Part shown: positions 34,995-46,788 of the stretch, piece after piece
Layout: every line of letters starts with the position of its first letter
Numbering within the stretch: position 1 is the first letter of the stretch
Source: Callorhinus ursinus
Taxonomy: Eukaryota > Chordata > Mammalia > Carnivora > Otariidae
Assembly: GCF_003265705.1 (NCBI RefSeq)
Contig: NW_020312902.1
Location: 16,184,970-16,248,969 of the forward strand
Direction of reading: 5' to 3'
DNA: 64,000 nucleotides
Notes under the pieces: model-generated
What the model was told of the DNA's origin: nothing
What the model saw: only the letters and a program-made list of their open reading frames with translations
The model's database searches: none
Made by a program: the position numbers and the translations under genes

Positions 34995-35452
34995 ATTCAC
35001 TTAATAAGTGCTAAGCTTTGTGCTCTTTTATATACTGTGTTCCTCAGTATACTCTATATAGAGTATATCACAAGCTTTTAAAGATACACTTTTTAGGGGC
35101 GCCTGGGTGGCTCAGTCATTAAGCGTCTGCCTTCGGCTCAGGTCGTGGTCCCAGGGTCCTGAGATCGAGCCCCACATCGGGCTCCCTGCTCAGAGGGAAG
35201 CCTGCTTCTCCCTCTCCCACTCCCCCTGCTTGTGTTCCCTCTCTCTCTCTCTCTCTGTCAAATAAATAAATAAAATCTTAAAAAAAAAGATTGATTTAAA
35301 AAAAATAAATAAAAATACACTTTTTACCAGTGAGGAAACTGAATCTTAAAGATATTGTGAATTGCAGAAAGTCCCACCATTGTTGTTTGGCAAAGCTGAG
35401 AATCGTTGGTCCTTTAATTCCCAAGTCCAGGGCTCAGGGCTCTTTCTTCTAA
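34995..35452 (-). mobile_element. MIR element, antisense, split by SINE
   Basis: 'aagtgctaagctttgtgct' at left and 'agtgaggaaactgaatctt' at right are the two parts of one antisense MIR, separated by the SINE at 35096-35315. Confidence 0.78.
35096..35315 (+). mobile_element. SINEC, sense
   Basis: Young SINE with a long A-rich tail. ATACACTTTTTA is duplicated on both sides. Confidence 0.93.
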
Positions 35453-35581
35453 AGTTTTTTTTATTTTTAAGTAATCTCTACTCTCAAGTTGGGGCTCAAG
35501 CTCAGAACCCTAAGATCAAGAGCTGTATGCTCCACCGACTGATCCAGCCAGGCACCCCGACTGAGCCAGCCCAGCACCCCA
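35453..35581 (-). mobile_element. Short old SINEC, antisense, with duplicated head
   Basis: A short SINEC whose head is repeated: 'gatccagccaggcacccc' is followed at once by 'gactgagccagcccagcacc'. Flanked by AGGGCTCYTTCTTCT. Confidence 0.87.
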
Positions 35582-35694
35582 GGGCTCCTTCTTCTGTGCC
35601 ATAGTGGTTCCCATAGAGTTGCATCAAAGGCTACCATGGAGGTAAACAGAAAACTCAGCATGATGTATTGAAAGGAACATGGAAATTTTAGTTA

Positions 35695-35895
35695 AAGAAG
35701 CTGGATTTAAAATTTTTGTCTCTACCACTTAATGTGTGACCTTGAGCAAGTTATTTAGTTCCTCTGGACCTCTTTCCACTATCTATAAAATGAAGATCAT
35801 GATGATATCAACTCTTTCACGGGGAAGTAGTTGTGAGAACTACATAACGTATGTGAAAGCACTCAGTCAACCATAAAATATTGGCCTGAAGCATA
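35695..35895 (+). mobile_element. MIR element, sense
   Basis: 'gtgaccttgagcaagttat' and 'ttgtgagaactacataacg' are sense MIR. Confidence 0.85.
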
Positions 35896-35899
35896 ATGT

Positions 35900-36190
35900 A
35901 TTTAAGATTCATCTCTTTTGTAGTATGTGTCAGAATTTCCTTCCTTTTTAAGGCCGATTAATATTCCATTGTATGTATATGCCACGTTTTGTTTATCCAT
36001 TCATCCATTGATGAAATCCCAAGTGGGTTGCTTCCACCCTTTGGTCGTTGTGTTTTGGTTATTTGTATATGGGTGTACAAATATCTGTCCAGTCCCTGCT
36101 TTCACTTCTCTTGGGCCTGTACCTAGAAGTGGAATTGTTGGATCATTTGATAATTCTGTCTAATTTTTTGAGTAAATACCATACTGTTTT
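35900..36190 (-). mobile_element. Old L1 3'-end fragment, antisense
   Basis: 'tgtcagaatttccttcctt', 'aatattccattgtatgtat', 'gaagtggaattgttggatc'. Confidence 0.85.
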
Positions 36191-36634
36191 TAGGATTAGC
36201 ATTTTGAGCCTTCCTTAGAATGTTTCCTAAGTATGTCTTCATATGTCCCTTCTATAAATCTTAAGATGTTGTCTCTAACCTTGAAAGATGTTTTGCTTTT
36301 TTTGTAGGTAGATTTTGATGCTTTGAATGAGGATGGTGCAGGGAGTTTCTTTTCTCAGAGTTAGTATTCTTGTGGCTGAGGGTGAAAAAGTGGTATGCCT
36401 AAGTCTGCATTCCACTCCAGTGGTAATGAGTGCTGCCTTATGCTCCCTTGGTTCTTTTCTAAGAGCTTGTGTTGTACATCCATGACACTATTAATTTTGG
36501 GTAGTTTAGAAAACAAGAGACTGTCAGAAAATTGGACCCATGGGTCTTCCAGGGATACTATGGGATGTTTAACTATTGGCCACCAAGTTTATTAATAAGG
36601 ATAGAGTATATAGAGGCTTAGAAGTAAAACTCTG
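36191..36634. other. Unique intronic sequence
   Basis: Nothing recognised. Confidence 0.55.
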
Positions 36635-36842
36635 AGGGCGCCTGGGTAGCTCAGTCATTAAGCATCTGCCTTCAGCTTGGATCGTGGTCCCGGGGTCCTG
36701 GGATCGAGCCCCGCATCAGGCTCCCTGCTCAGCAGGAAGCCTGCTTCTCCCTCTCCCACTCCCCATGCTTGGGTTCCCTCTCTCTCTGTGTCTCTCTCTG
36801 TCTCTGTCAAATAAATAAATAAAAATCTTAAAAAAAAAAAAA
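36635..36842 (+). mobile_element. SINEC, sense
   Basis: Young SINE flanked by AAGTAAAACTCTGA. Confidence 0.94.
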
Positions 36843-37394
36843 GTAAAACTCTGATAGCATGCAACATTTACTTCTGTTGTTATAAAGATTATTTGTGCTA
36901 ATCCCACAGTTGGAAAAGATTTCTGAGGCAGAGTGAACGAACTCTCAGCCACCTCTCCTGTAGTATGTTCTTTGATAACCATGGAAAAGGTTTGGGTTGC
37001 ATATGAAATTTTCAGACATCTAACTAACAGCTGAGAGGGCTTCAAGGTGGTTTGGTAGTTGATGACAGCTACAAGTTATGTCTTTGGGATCTTCTGGAAT
37101 GCAATACATCTAATGGCAACCCTAACATAGTATCTTACCAGCAGGTGAAAGGCAGCAGAAAGGCTGCAGACTTTAATGTTTTTTGGAGTTCAGATTGTGA
37201 CAGTGAAAATTAAAAGTGCTTCCACATGCTTGGAGGCCTAAATTTGCTCAAGTGTCAGTCTGTTTGCTTTTCACTTGTCTTTCGTGGCTTAGTCATGCCA
37301 GCTCTTTAATTGTCAGAGTTATTTGTGTTTAAACAATTTGTCTCTCTCTTCCTGTTTGATCCTTCAGAGAGATTCTTAAAATGCAGCTGCTTAG
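36843..37394. other. Unique intronic sequence
   Basis: Nothing recognised. Confidence 0.55.
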
Positions 37395-38263
37395 AAACTG
37401 CTGTTTTTTAAATTGAAGTATAGTTGACATACAGTGTTCTATCAATTTCAGGTGTACAGCATAGCAACTCAACAGTTCTCTTCATTGTGCAGTGCTCACC
37501 ATGATGAGTGTAGTTACCACCTGTCACCATAAATAGTTATTACAATATTATTGATTATATTCCCTGTGCTCTACTTTTCATCTTATTTTGTAACTGGACA
37601 TTTGTACCTCTTAACCTGCTTCACCTATAACATCCATCCCCTTACGCCCACCTGTCTGGCAACACTGGTTTGTTCTCTGTATTTATTTATTTTATTTTAT
37701 CTTTTTGAAGATTTTATTTATTTATTTGACAGAGAGAGATAGTGAGAGCAGGAACATAAGCAGGGGGAGTGGGAGAGGGAGAAGCAGGCTTCTGGCCAAG
37801 CAGGGAGCCTGATATGGGACTTGATGCCAGGACCTGACCATGACCTGAGCTGAAGGCAGACGCTCAAAAACTGACCCACCCAGGCACCCCTGTTATCTAT
37901 ATTTATGAGTTTGTTCTTGTTTGTTTGCTTGTTTTTAGATTTCAGATTGGTTTGTTTTGGTTTTTAGATTTCATATGTAAGTGAAATCATATGGTATTTG
38001 TCTTTTTCTGTCTGACTTATTTCACTTAGCATATTACCCTCTAGGTTCATCTATGTTGTGAATGGCAAGATCTCATTCCTTTTTATGGCTGAGTAATATT
38101 CCATTGTGTGTGAATGTATATGTATATATATACCACAAATTTATCCATTTATCTGTTGATGGACACTTGGGTTGCCTCTGTATCTTGGCCAATGTAAATA
38201 ATACTGCAGTAAACAATGGGGTGCGTGTATCTTTTCAAATTAGAGTTTTTGAGAAACTATTCT
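37395..38263 (-). mobile_element. Old L1 3' region, antisense
   Basis: 'attgaagtatagttgacat', 'catttgtacctcttaacct', 'ctgagtaatattccattgt'. Interrupted by a SINE at 37690. Confidence 0.83.
37690..37890 (-). mobile_element. SINEC, antisense
   Basis: Flanked by TGTTCTCTGTATTTAT / TGTTATCTATATTTAT. Confidence 0.91.
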
Positions 38264-38360
38264 TTTTTTAAGTAGCCATCATGCCCAATGTGGGGCTTGA
38301 ACTCATGACCCTGAGATTGAGAGTCGCATGCTGTACTGACTGAGCTAGCCAGGTGCCCCA
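38264..38360 (-). mobile_element. Short old SINEC, antisense
   Basis: 'aagtagccatcatgcccaa' to 'gagctagccaggtgcccc', with no CT block. Confidence 0.87.
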
Positions 38361-40334
38361 AAACTGCTATTTTTATTGGAATACCTGATGTCATTAATGT
38401 ACAGGGCCCTATATTTGTTCCTTCCCATAGGCAGGTTGTTCCTTTGTTTTGCCACAAGAAAAATAAAATATTACTGCTCCACCTTTAAAATTCTACTTTG
38501 TGTAATTGTTAACTTCAGCTGCCTTCACAGATCAGCTGGTCCACAAAGGAAAAATACTCTGAGGGGCCAAATGCAGGACTGGAAGGAAAGCATTTGGGAA
38601 GTTTTGCTTGGAGACTTCTATGCTAAATATTTCCTGCCACCACTTAGCAGGTTACCCTACTGAGGTCCTATACTTTAGGAAGATGTCTGCTATTAACCTA
38701 ATTAGTCAAAAGAGAAAAAGAAAAATGTTAGACTAAAATCTGACCTTCATCTAACCAAACAACTTTCAAGGTAAGTAATTTGAAGCCCTTAATGAATCTA
38801 TTCAAGTTAACATCTTAATGCTTTTCACTTAATTAGCATTTTATTAGCACCAAATTCACAATCCTATTCTCTGGTTGCTCACAGAAATAGTGGCTGAATT
38901 ACTGCAAATAGGTTTTTTCCTGATCTGTAGTTTTCTTAAGGTGGGTAAAGTTTTAACTCTGTGATTAATATATTAAATTTTTCCTATATTAGGAATGCAT
39001 TAAACTAAAGTTTAGTTTTTCTTTGGCAATGACTTTTTATCCATTAGGCCTCCAGGGCTGACAAGAATGACTTTTTAGATGTTGCTGTGATTAGTGACAA
39101 GCTTGGGATTTGGAATGAGAATTTAGTGCATTTCTTTGTAAGTGTCTTAATTGTTCACCTTGTGAGTTTGCCTCTTGTCCCTCTCTTTACTCCATGATCT
39201 TTTTGTTTCAGTGCTGAAGTAGTCCTTCCCCTACTTCCTGCTTGTGTGCTTATGTAGCTGTTTTCCTTCATCCTAAAAAATATCCCCTCAAAAAAAAAAA
39301 AAAAAAAAGAGGGGGAGGAGGAGGAGGAAAGCTTTAAATGTACACTCTGCTAGGGAGGCTGGGGAACAAGAATAGCTCTCAGCAGCCTCTAGATAGGGGG
39401 GTTCATTGGGCATAGCACCCTTTGGAGCAGGCTGCATATAGAATTCTGAATGTCATGGAGAAAAAGCCCACAGGCGGTAATCAGGGAGAGCACATTCACT
39501 GTTGATGGCCAGAATTAGGGTTGGAAAGGGAATGTAAGGTCTCAGCTAGGCAGAGTCCCTCCAAATCCTCTGGCCCATGAACCTGTTTGGGCTACAGAAT
39601 TTGCCTCTTAGTCACAGTTCTTTAATCAGAATGGATATTGATGATGAGTTGAGAGGAGGAACAGTTTGACACCAGGCACTTCAGCTGAAGGATGCAACGT
39701 AGTCTAGTGAAAAGTAAATATGGATCAAACCAATCAAATGACAGGAGCAGAGGCATTGGGCTGTTGACTCTTGAATAGCAAGAAGTACATTAAAATAAGC
39801 TTCTAGACCAGTTGTCTGCTCAAAAGTGGCAGGCAGGCAGGCTCAGATTATCCCCTGGGTTAGAATTTATCAGTAATGACCTTTCTTCTGGTAAACAGAC
39901 CCTGCTGATCTCCCATTACAGAGAATGAAAAGCATTATGCAGATTAAAACAAAGCACCAAAATGAGGCTGCTATAATATCATTTCCCTAGTGACTGGGAG
40001 CATTACATACTATTCTAATAGTTGCTGTTCTCTAATCTCTTAAGACTACAGCTAGAAATAAAAAACCAAACACTGAATCCCATGTGGTTAATCATCTGTT
40101 TTGCCCTAACTTGGTTTATGCTGCAAAGTGAGGTTTTGCATTAGGTCATAGCTGGGTTTGGTGAACTGCAGTACAGTAAAGAAGTCTTGGTTGAAGAAAT
40201 TCAGGTATTTGTAATGGAATATTAAGATTTTTAGTTGGGGCTACTGTGATTTTAGGTGAGTATGACTTTAGTATATAAAAGCCCTCCTTCCCTCAATCTG
40301 AAATTCCCTTGGGGTCTTTTTCCACTTTGCTTTT
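38361..40334. other. Repeat-poor AT-rich intron
   Basis: Two kilobases with almost no recognisable repeat except the A/G tract at 39290. No exon with ARMH3 sequence was found. It may contain conserved non-coding sequence, which cannot be judged without alignment. Confidence 0.5.
39290..39330 (+). repeat. A19 followed by (GGA)n purine tract
   Basis: A homopolymer of 19 A, then GAGGGGGAGGAGGAGGAGG. Confidence 0.9.
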
Positions 40335-40508
40335 TAAATTTTTTAAATTTATCATTATTATTATTATTTTTTAAGATTTATTTATTGGAGAAAGAGAGCC
40401 CAAAGAGTGTGGGAGTGGGAGGGGCAGGAGAGGGAGAGAGAATCTTGAGCAGATTCCCTCCTGAGCACAGAGCCCAACACAGGGGCTCATCTCACGACCC
40501 TGGTGCCC
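40335..40508 (-). mobile_element. SINEC, antisense, with internal deletion
   Basis: The older body is followed directly by 'cacgaccctggtgcccc', so the segment between the B-box side and the head is missing. CACTTTGCYTTTTT is duplicated on both sides. Confidence 0.87.
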
Positions 40509-40872
40509 CTCACTTTGCCTTTTTTAAAGAAAATTGCAAGAAAATATGCATAACATAAAATTTACTATTTTAACCATTTTTAAGTCTACAGTTCTGTGGC
40601 ATTAAGTACATCCACATTGTTGTGCAGCCATCACCATGAGCCATCTTTTTCATATTCTTCAACGGAAATGAAACAGTAACTCCTCATTCCCTCCTCCTAG
40701 CCCCTGGAAATCTCCATTCCACTTTCTGTGTTTGTGAGTTTGACTACTCTAGGAACATATTTATAAGAGCAATTAAACAATATTTGTCATTTTGTGCCTG
40801 GCTTATTTTACTTAGCGTAATATCCTCAAGGTTCTTTCCATGTTGTATCATGTATCATAATTTCCTTCCATT

Positions 40873-40971
40873 CTTTTTTTTAAGTGATCTCTATACCCAG
40901 CATGTGGCTTGAACTCACAACCCCAAGATCAAGAGTCCCATGCTCCACTGACTGAGCCAGCTAGGTGCCCC
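40873..40971 (-). mobile_element. Short old SINEC, antisense
   Basis: 'aagtgatctctatacccag' to 'gagccagctaggtgcccc'. Confidence 0.87.
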
Positions 40972-41758
40972 CCACAACTTTTTTAAAGACTGAAAAATAT
41001 TCCATTGTATGTATACCACATTTTATTTATCCATTTATCCATTAATGGACCCTTTCATTGCTTCCACTTTTTGGCTATTGTGAATAATGCTTCTATGAAC
41101 ATGGGTGTACAAATCTTTGAGAACCTGCTTTTTCTTCCTTTGGGGATATACCCACAAGTGGAATTGCTGAATCATATGGTCATTTTATTTTTAATTTTTG
41201 GGGGGAATCACCATACCCTTTTCCATAACAGCTGCACCATTTTGTATTCCTACCAATGTTGTGCAAGGGTTCCAGTTTCTCCATACCCTGGCTGACATTC
41301 GTTATTTTCTATTTTTTGATAATAGTTGTCCTAATGAGTATGAAGTGGTATTGAATTGCAGTTTTGACTTGCATTTCCCTAATGACTAGTGGTATTGGTT
41401 ATCTTTTTCTTGTGCTTATTGGCTATTTGTCTATCTTCTTCGGAGCAATGTCTCTTCCTGTCCTTTGCCAAATTTTAAATTGGGTTTGGCTGTTTTGTTC
41501 AATTTTAAGAATTCTTTATATATTCTGGATTCCAACCTCTTATGAAATACATGGTTTGCAGATATTTTTTTCTGTGGATTGCCTTTTCATTCTGTTGATT
41601 GTGTCCTTTGATGCATAAAAGTTTTTAATTTTGATGAAGTCCAGCTTATCTGTTTTTTTCTTTTGTTGACCATGCTTTTGGTGTCATATCCAAGCAATCA
41701 TTGTCAGTTCAAGTCCTGCAGCTTTCTCATTTTTTTTTCCAAGAAAAGGAATGTAAGA

Positions 41759-41943
41759 CGGGCGCCTGCGTGGCTCATTCGTTAAGCGTCTGCCTTCCGC
41801 TCAGGTCATGATCCCAGGGTCCTGGGATTGAGCCCCGCATCAGGCTCCCTGCTCCGCGGGAAGCCTGCTTCTCCTTCTCACACTCCCTCTGCTTTTGTTC
41901 CCTCTCTGTCAAATAAATAAATAAAATCTTTAAAAAAACAAAA
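41759..41943 (+). mobile_element. SINEC, sense
   Basis: Young SINE flanked by AAAAGGAATGTAAGA. Confidence 0.94.
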
Positions 41944-42289
41944 GGAATGTAAGAAAGCCCTTACATTTAGGTCTTTGATACATTTTAAGGGAAGTTTTTA
42001 TATATGGTGTAAGGTAAGGGTCCAACTTCATTTTTTTGCACGTGGCAATCCCAGCACCCACTTTGCTTTTTTGAGATAACCACAGTTCTGATTTGTTAAT
42101 TGAAATCAGGCTGAATTAACTGATGAGTGTAGAATTTGAGACTCCACATTTTTTCTGTATGTCCTTGTTCTGTTTTGTTTTTTAGGTTTGTTCATTGCTC
42201 TGCTTGTTTAAGAGATGGCATAACATAGTGGTTAAGAGCAGGGACTCTATAATAGAGTTTGGTTCTCTGAGTTTGAGTCTAATCTCAAA

Positions 42290-42385
42290 CTTATTTTGGA
42301 CACATTTTTTAACTTATTTTGGACACATTTTTGTGTCCACTTATTTGGACACATTTTTGGACTTATTTTGGACACATTTTTTAAC
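42290..42385 (+). repeat. Imperfect minisatellite, unit about 22-26 bp
   Basis: Four or so copies of a unit like ACTTATTTTGGACACATTTT, with small changes, inside a MIR and 29 bp before an assembly gap. Confidence 0.9.
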
Positions 42386-42413
42386 CACTGTTTGCTTTGA
42401 GTTTCCTCATGGA

Positions 42414-42423
42414 NNNNNNNNNN
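42414..42423. other. Assembly gap (10 N)
   Basis: Ten N bases. The true length is unknown and is likely linked to the tandem repeat beside it. Confidence 0.98.
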
Positions 42424-42450
42424 AAATGTTCATTATTACCATCTTTTTAA

Positions 42451-42862
42451 AATAATTGTTCTTACTATGCAAGTCTGGAGGTCTTACCAGCCTTGGTTCT
42501 GATGATCTGCATGGGACTTCATTCTAGAAAGCAACTCCCTTCCATATCCAGCTTTATTCAGTTCCCTTGGCTCTACTCATGTGGGCCTACAAGGGATCAG
42601 AAATACAGAATGATATTATTTGCAACCTGACATCAGGGGCAACACTGGAACTTAGGCTGTCAGCCTGCATCTTGGCATTATTGTTGGGAAAATAGTTCAG
42701 ATGGGAAGAATTTATGTTTTCCATCACTTCCAGCCCTCTGAGATGTTTGACCATGAAACTTTGGCTTTATTATTTTATTACTCTGCCTTCTTGCCATTAT
42801 TTTGGTAAAAGAGAATGTGCCCAAAAGGAATATGCATATAACTGAAAAGATACTAATCAGTG
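42451..42862. other. Unique intronic sequence
   Basis: Nothing recognised. Confidence 0.55.
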
Positions 42863-43042
42863 TTTTTTTTTATTTAATTTTATTTATTTATTTGAGAGAG
42901 AGAGAGCACATGAGATGGGGGAGGGTCACAGGGCAGGCTCCCCACTGAATGGGAGTCGGACGTGGGCCTCAATCCCGGGACTCCGGGATCATGACCTGAG
43001 CCAAAGGCAGACGCCCAACCGACTGAACCACCCAGGTGCCCC
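42863..43042 (-). mobile_element. SINEC, antisense
   Basis: Flanked by ACTAATCARTGT. Confidence 0.91.
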
Positions 43043-43059
43043 ACTAATCAATGTGTTCT

Positions 43060-44800
43060 TGTCTCTGATTGGAGGGAATATAGGTATTCTTAATTTTTTT
43101 TTTTACATTTTTAATTTATTAAAACATTTGGCTGTGGATTTTTTTTTTTTAGATGCCCTTTATTTGGCTGAAAAAGGTCCCTTCTAGTCCTAGTTTTTTA
43201 GTGTTTTTTTTTTTTTAATCATGAAAAGGTGTTGGATTTTGTCAGTGTTTTTCTATGTCTATTGGGATGATCATGTGGTTTTTGTTTCTTACTCTATTCA
43301 TACGGTTATATTACATTAATTGATTTTGAGATGTTAAACCAGCCCCACTTGGTTATGATGTATAATTCTTTTTATATGTTGCTGGTTTCAGATTGCTAGT
43401 ATTTTGCTGAAGATTTTTGTGTCCTTATTCATCAGCGATATTGCTCTGTAGTTCTCTTTTCTTGTGGTCTTTGTCTGGTTTTGATATCAAGGTATTGACA
43501 GCCTTATAGAATGAGTTGGGGAAGTGCTCCCCTCTCTTCAGTTTTTTTGAAAGACTATTTAGAGGATTAGTATTAATTCTTTAAATCTTCGTATAGTTCA
43601 TCAGTGAAGCTATCAGAGACTGGGCTTGTTTTCACAGGTAGTTTTTTAAAATAGTAATTGAAGAGGTGCCTGCCTTGGTGGCTTAGTCGGTTCAGCATCC
43701 AACACTTGATTTTGGCTCACGTCATGATCTCAGGCCTGCATCAGGCTCTGTGCTGGGTGTAGAGCCTGCTTAAGATTCTCTGTCTCCCTCTCCCTCTGCC
43801 CCTCCCCCACATTCTTTCTCTCTCTCTCTCTTTCTCTCAAAAAAAAAATTAGTAATTAAATCTCTTTGCTTGTTATATAGCTATGTTCAGATTGTCTGTT
43901 TCTTGAGTCAATTTTGGTAATTTGTGTCTTCCTAGGAATTTCTCCATTTCATCTAAGTTGTCTGTTGGCATACACTTTGTATTCCTTCTCTGGCAGTTCT
44001 TTCCTGGATTCTTAGCTTTGTGTAATTATACCTACAATGGAACCAGCATCCTAAAGTCACCAAGATAAATCCTCCTACTCCAGCACCACGTGATGTTCTC
44101 ATTCTATTAGTTAACAAAAAATGTCCAAGGCCAGCCCAGCAGATCCTAATGAACCATACAATATTGAATCCTGTGCACAGGGAATATTTTTGGCATATAA
44201 AATTTGTAGGAGTTTAAAGGGCTTCCCCGTGGTGAGTTTGCCATGCTCCAGTGAGGTGGCTGTGGGCTCCAGTGCCCAATTTTTATTGTTGAATTGTCTC
44301 TGCCTTTATTTCTGTCATGACATATCTTTTTTTCATTCCTTTACTTTCAACCTATTTGTATCTTTGAATCTAAAATGTGCCTCTGATGGATGGCATATAG
44401 TTGGATCTTGGTTACTTTCTCTAGTCTGACAGTCTGCCTTTTGATTGGGTTATTTGTTCCATTCACATTTAATGTTGGTATAACGACTTATGTCTGACAT
44501 TTCACTTTTAGTTTGTTATGTGTCTCATGTTTTTTGTATTCCCTCTGTACCTTAACTGCTCTCTTTTGCATTAAATGAATATTTTCCAATGTAGCACTTT
44601 GATTTCTTTAATGATTTTTTTTCACTATTTTTTTTAGTTGTTTCATTAGTGGTTGCTGTAGGGCTTACCGTATACATCTTAACTTATTGGAATTAGAAAC
44701 TGTTTATATTTATACTAAATTCCAGTGAGATATAGAAATAACACTGTAGCTCTATCTAAATAACATACACATGCAACACTCACTATACTAAACTTTATTT
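43060..44800 (-). mobile_element. Old L1 ORF2-side fragment, antisense
   Basis: 'gctgaaaaaggtcccttct', 'tgggatgatcatgtggttt', 'ttgctgaagatttttgtgt', 'cttttagtttgttatgtgt'. Interrupted by the SINE at 43663. Confidence 0.78.
43663..43850 (+). mobile_element. SINEC, sense, older type
   Basis: Head 'gaggtgcctgccttggtgg', CT-rich block and A9 tail. Flanked by TAGTAATT. Confidence 0.88.
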
Positions 44801-45267
44801 GCCAAAAAGTACACTAAAAAGGAGAATTTCATATATTTCCTGAGAAGGTAAGGCTGCATTAGAAACAGGACCACAATTTTGTTCATTTTATCATGTCTGG
44901 AGCTAAGACTAGGTGTGAGTGGGGAAAAGTCTATATTTAGAGTTTAGATACATTTTGTTTGTGAGAGATTTTCTCACATGTAGGTATTAAACACAGCATT
45001 CTAGATCCTTCATTTTTTGGTGAGCTACTAACCTACAGCTAAAAATGTATAGAGAGCTCATTGGCTCTTGCTGCTTGCATGTTGAACTTTATAACAAAGA
45101 AAGAGTATGGTACAAAAGTAACAGCACTAATTGGTAAACACTTGTTTTGGAGGTATATAGCTTTGAGAGAAGGACACAGTACTTTGATGTGGAATGGATA
45201 AAGGAGTTGTTAGGTATATGCATCTATGTCTGGAGTCAGTGTTGGTTTGTGGAAAATATTCTTTTTT
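44801..45267. other. Unique intronic sequence
   Basis: Nothing recognised. Confidence 0.55.
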
Positions 45268-45463
45268 TTTTAGATTTTTTTAAATTTATTCATTTATTCA
45301 ATAATTATTTATTCAGAGAGAGAGAGAGAGAAAGGCAGAGGCAGAGGGAGAAGCAGAATCCCTGCAGAGCAGGGAACCAGATGCGGGGCTCGATCCCAGG
45401 ACTCTGGGATCATGACCTGAGGCGAAGGCAGACGCTTAACTGATGGAGCCACCCAGGCGCCCC
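45268..45463 (-). mobile_element. SINEC, antisense
   Basis: Flanked by TGTGGAAAATATTCTT. Confidence 0.94.
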
Positions 45464-46588
45464 TGTGGAAAATATTCTTGTCCTGTGCCCCATCTTTTGC
45501 GTCTCATTTTCTCCCACCAATGTGGGTCTGCTGACTGTGCCTTATTTTTGTTGGCTCAGATAAGGGACTGTTTCTGGAGTATGACTCCTAGAGAAAAGAA
45601 GGCAACCTTGAATTCAGCCCTCTATCCTGAATCAAGCTACTAGACTGTAAAATAGAAGTACCTGTTTAGTGGGTTCCAGGTGCATGCTCTGAGAGTGTCA
45701 CTTGAGGCCTCCCAGGTGTGGGTGGGCCCTCACCTTTTGTAAAGGCTATGGTTTTATAGGATTGTGAATAGCCAACTGGAGGAAACTTGTAATGGTGAGT
45801 TAGTTGGAAAAGATCTTATATATGTATCTGGTGACCTTACTTTGAATGTTGTTTTAGAAAACAATTAGACAATCGTTTTACTTGTTAATTACATTGATAT
45901 TTTTCTCTTTCTTAATGAATTATGTCAAGTACTTACTTGAACATATTGGAAGTGGTTTGATGGGACTGTATTTGTGACTGAGCCAGTGATACTAGAGTAG
46001 CTGCTTCCTGGTGGCTAGAAGTAATTAAGAGTCCTGGGCCTTGAGGTAAGTTGAAAGGGCTTGATTCTGAGCAGACGGTTGCAGATGAAATTGCTGAGAG
46101 CACTGGAGAAGAAATGTATGATTGTCAGTTTCCTCCAGAATGTTCTAGGCCTTGGTCCCATGTATGTGAGTGAATGACCCCCGGGGTAGGGGAGCAGATT
46201 CTCTCCTCAATTTTTAGGTTCACAGTCTAACAACATTCTTTGTTTCTCCAAATGTGTATCTACACAGCAAAGGCCTTTGGTTCGCACTTGTCCCACTAAT
46301 AGTTAATTGGATCTCATACCTATAATTTTATGGTGTGGTAAATTAACTTTAGGTTTTAAACTTAGCATTGACTTTTTTATGGGTATCTGAAATGAGCCAT
46401 CTGATGTAAGTCCTTTATTCTGCTAATCTTTTAGTCAGTAGGTCCTACCCTATGCTTTTTTCAGTTTTTTATTAGGTAAGAATCAAAAACCTGGAAAGAG
46501 AGATTTAGAGAAAGAATGAATGAGAGGAAGTGCCGGTGTGTTTGTGTGAGATTGACTTGGGATCTTTTCTCTAGAAGCCTCTGGTTTT
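45464..46588. other. Unique intronic sequence
   Basis: No repeat or exon recognised. Confidence 0.55.
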
Positions 46589-46788
46589 GGGGTGCCTTAG
46601 TGGCTCAGTTGGTTAAGCGTCCGACTCTTGATTTCAGCTGAGAAAATGATCTCAGGACCCTGAGATCGAGCTTTGCATTGGGCTCCATGCTCAGCACAGA
46701 GTCTGCTTTGTCCTTCTCCCTCTGCTCCTTCCCCTCCTCGCTCTCTCAAATAAATAAATAAATAAATAAAATCTTAAAAAAAAAAAAG
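46589..46788 (+). mobile_element. SINEC, sense
   Basis: Flanked by AGCCTCTGGTTTT. The tail is (AAAT)n followed by A12. Confidence 0.93.

Larger units (their letters stand above)
40535..42060 (-). mobile_element. Old L1, antisense
   Basis: From 'gcataacataaaatttact' (3' UTR) through 'ttctttatatattctggat' and 'aagtttttaattttgatga' into ORF2-side text at 41950-42050. Interrupted by SINEs at 40873 and 41759. Confidence 0.83.
42205..42450 (+). mobile_element. MIR element, sense, split by a tandem repeat and a gap
   Basis: 'cataacatagtggttaaga' (MIR 5' part) and 'gagtttcctcatgga' (MIR 3' part) are separated by the tandem repeat at 42290-42385. The Ns follow. Confidence 0.78.

Noticed and set aside
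42290..42385. Direct repeats that might suggest a CRISPR-like array
   Set aside because: Units are contiguous with no distinct spacers, in a vertebrate intron; it is a minisatellite.
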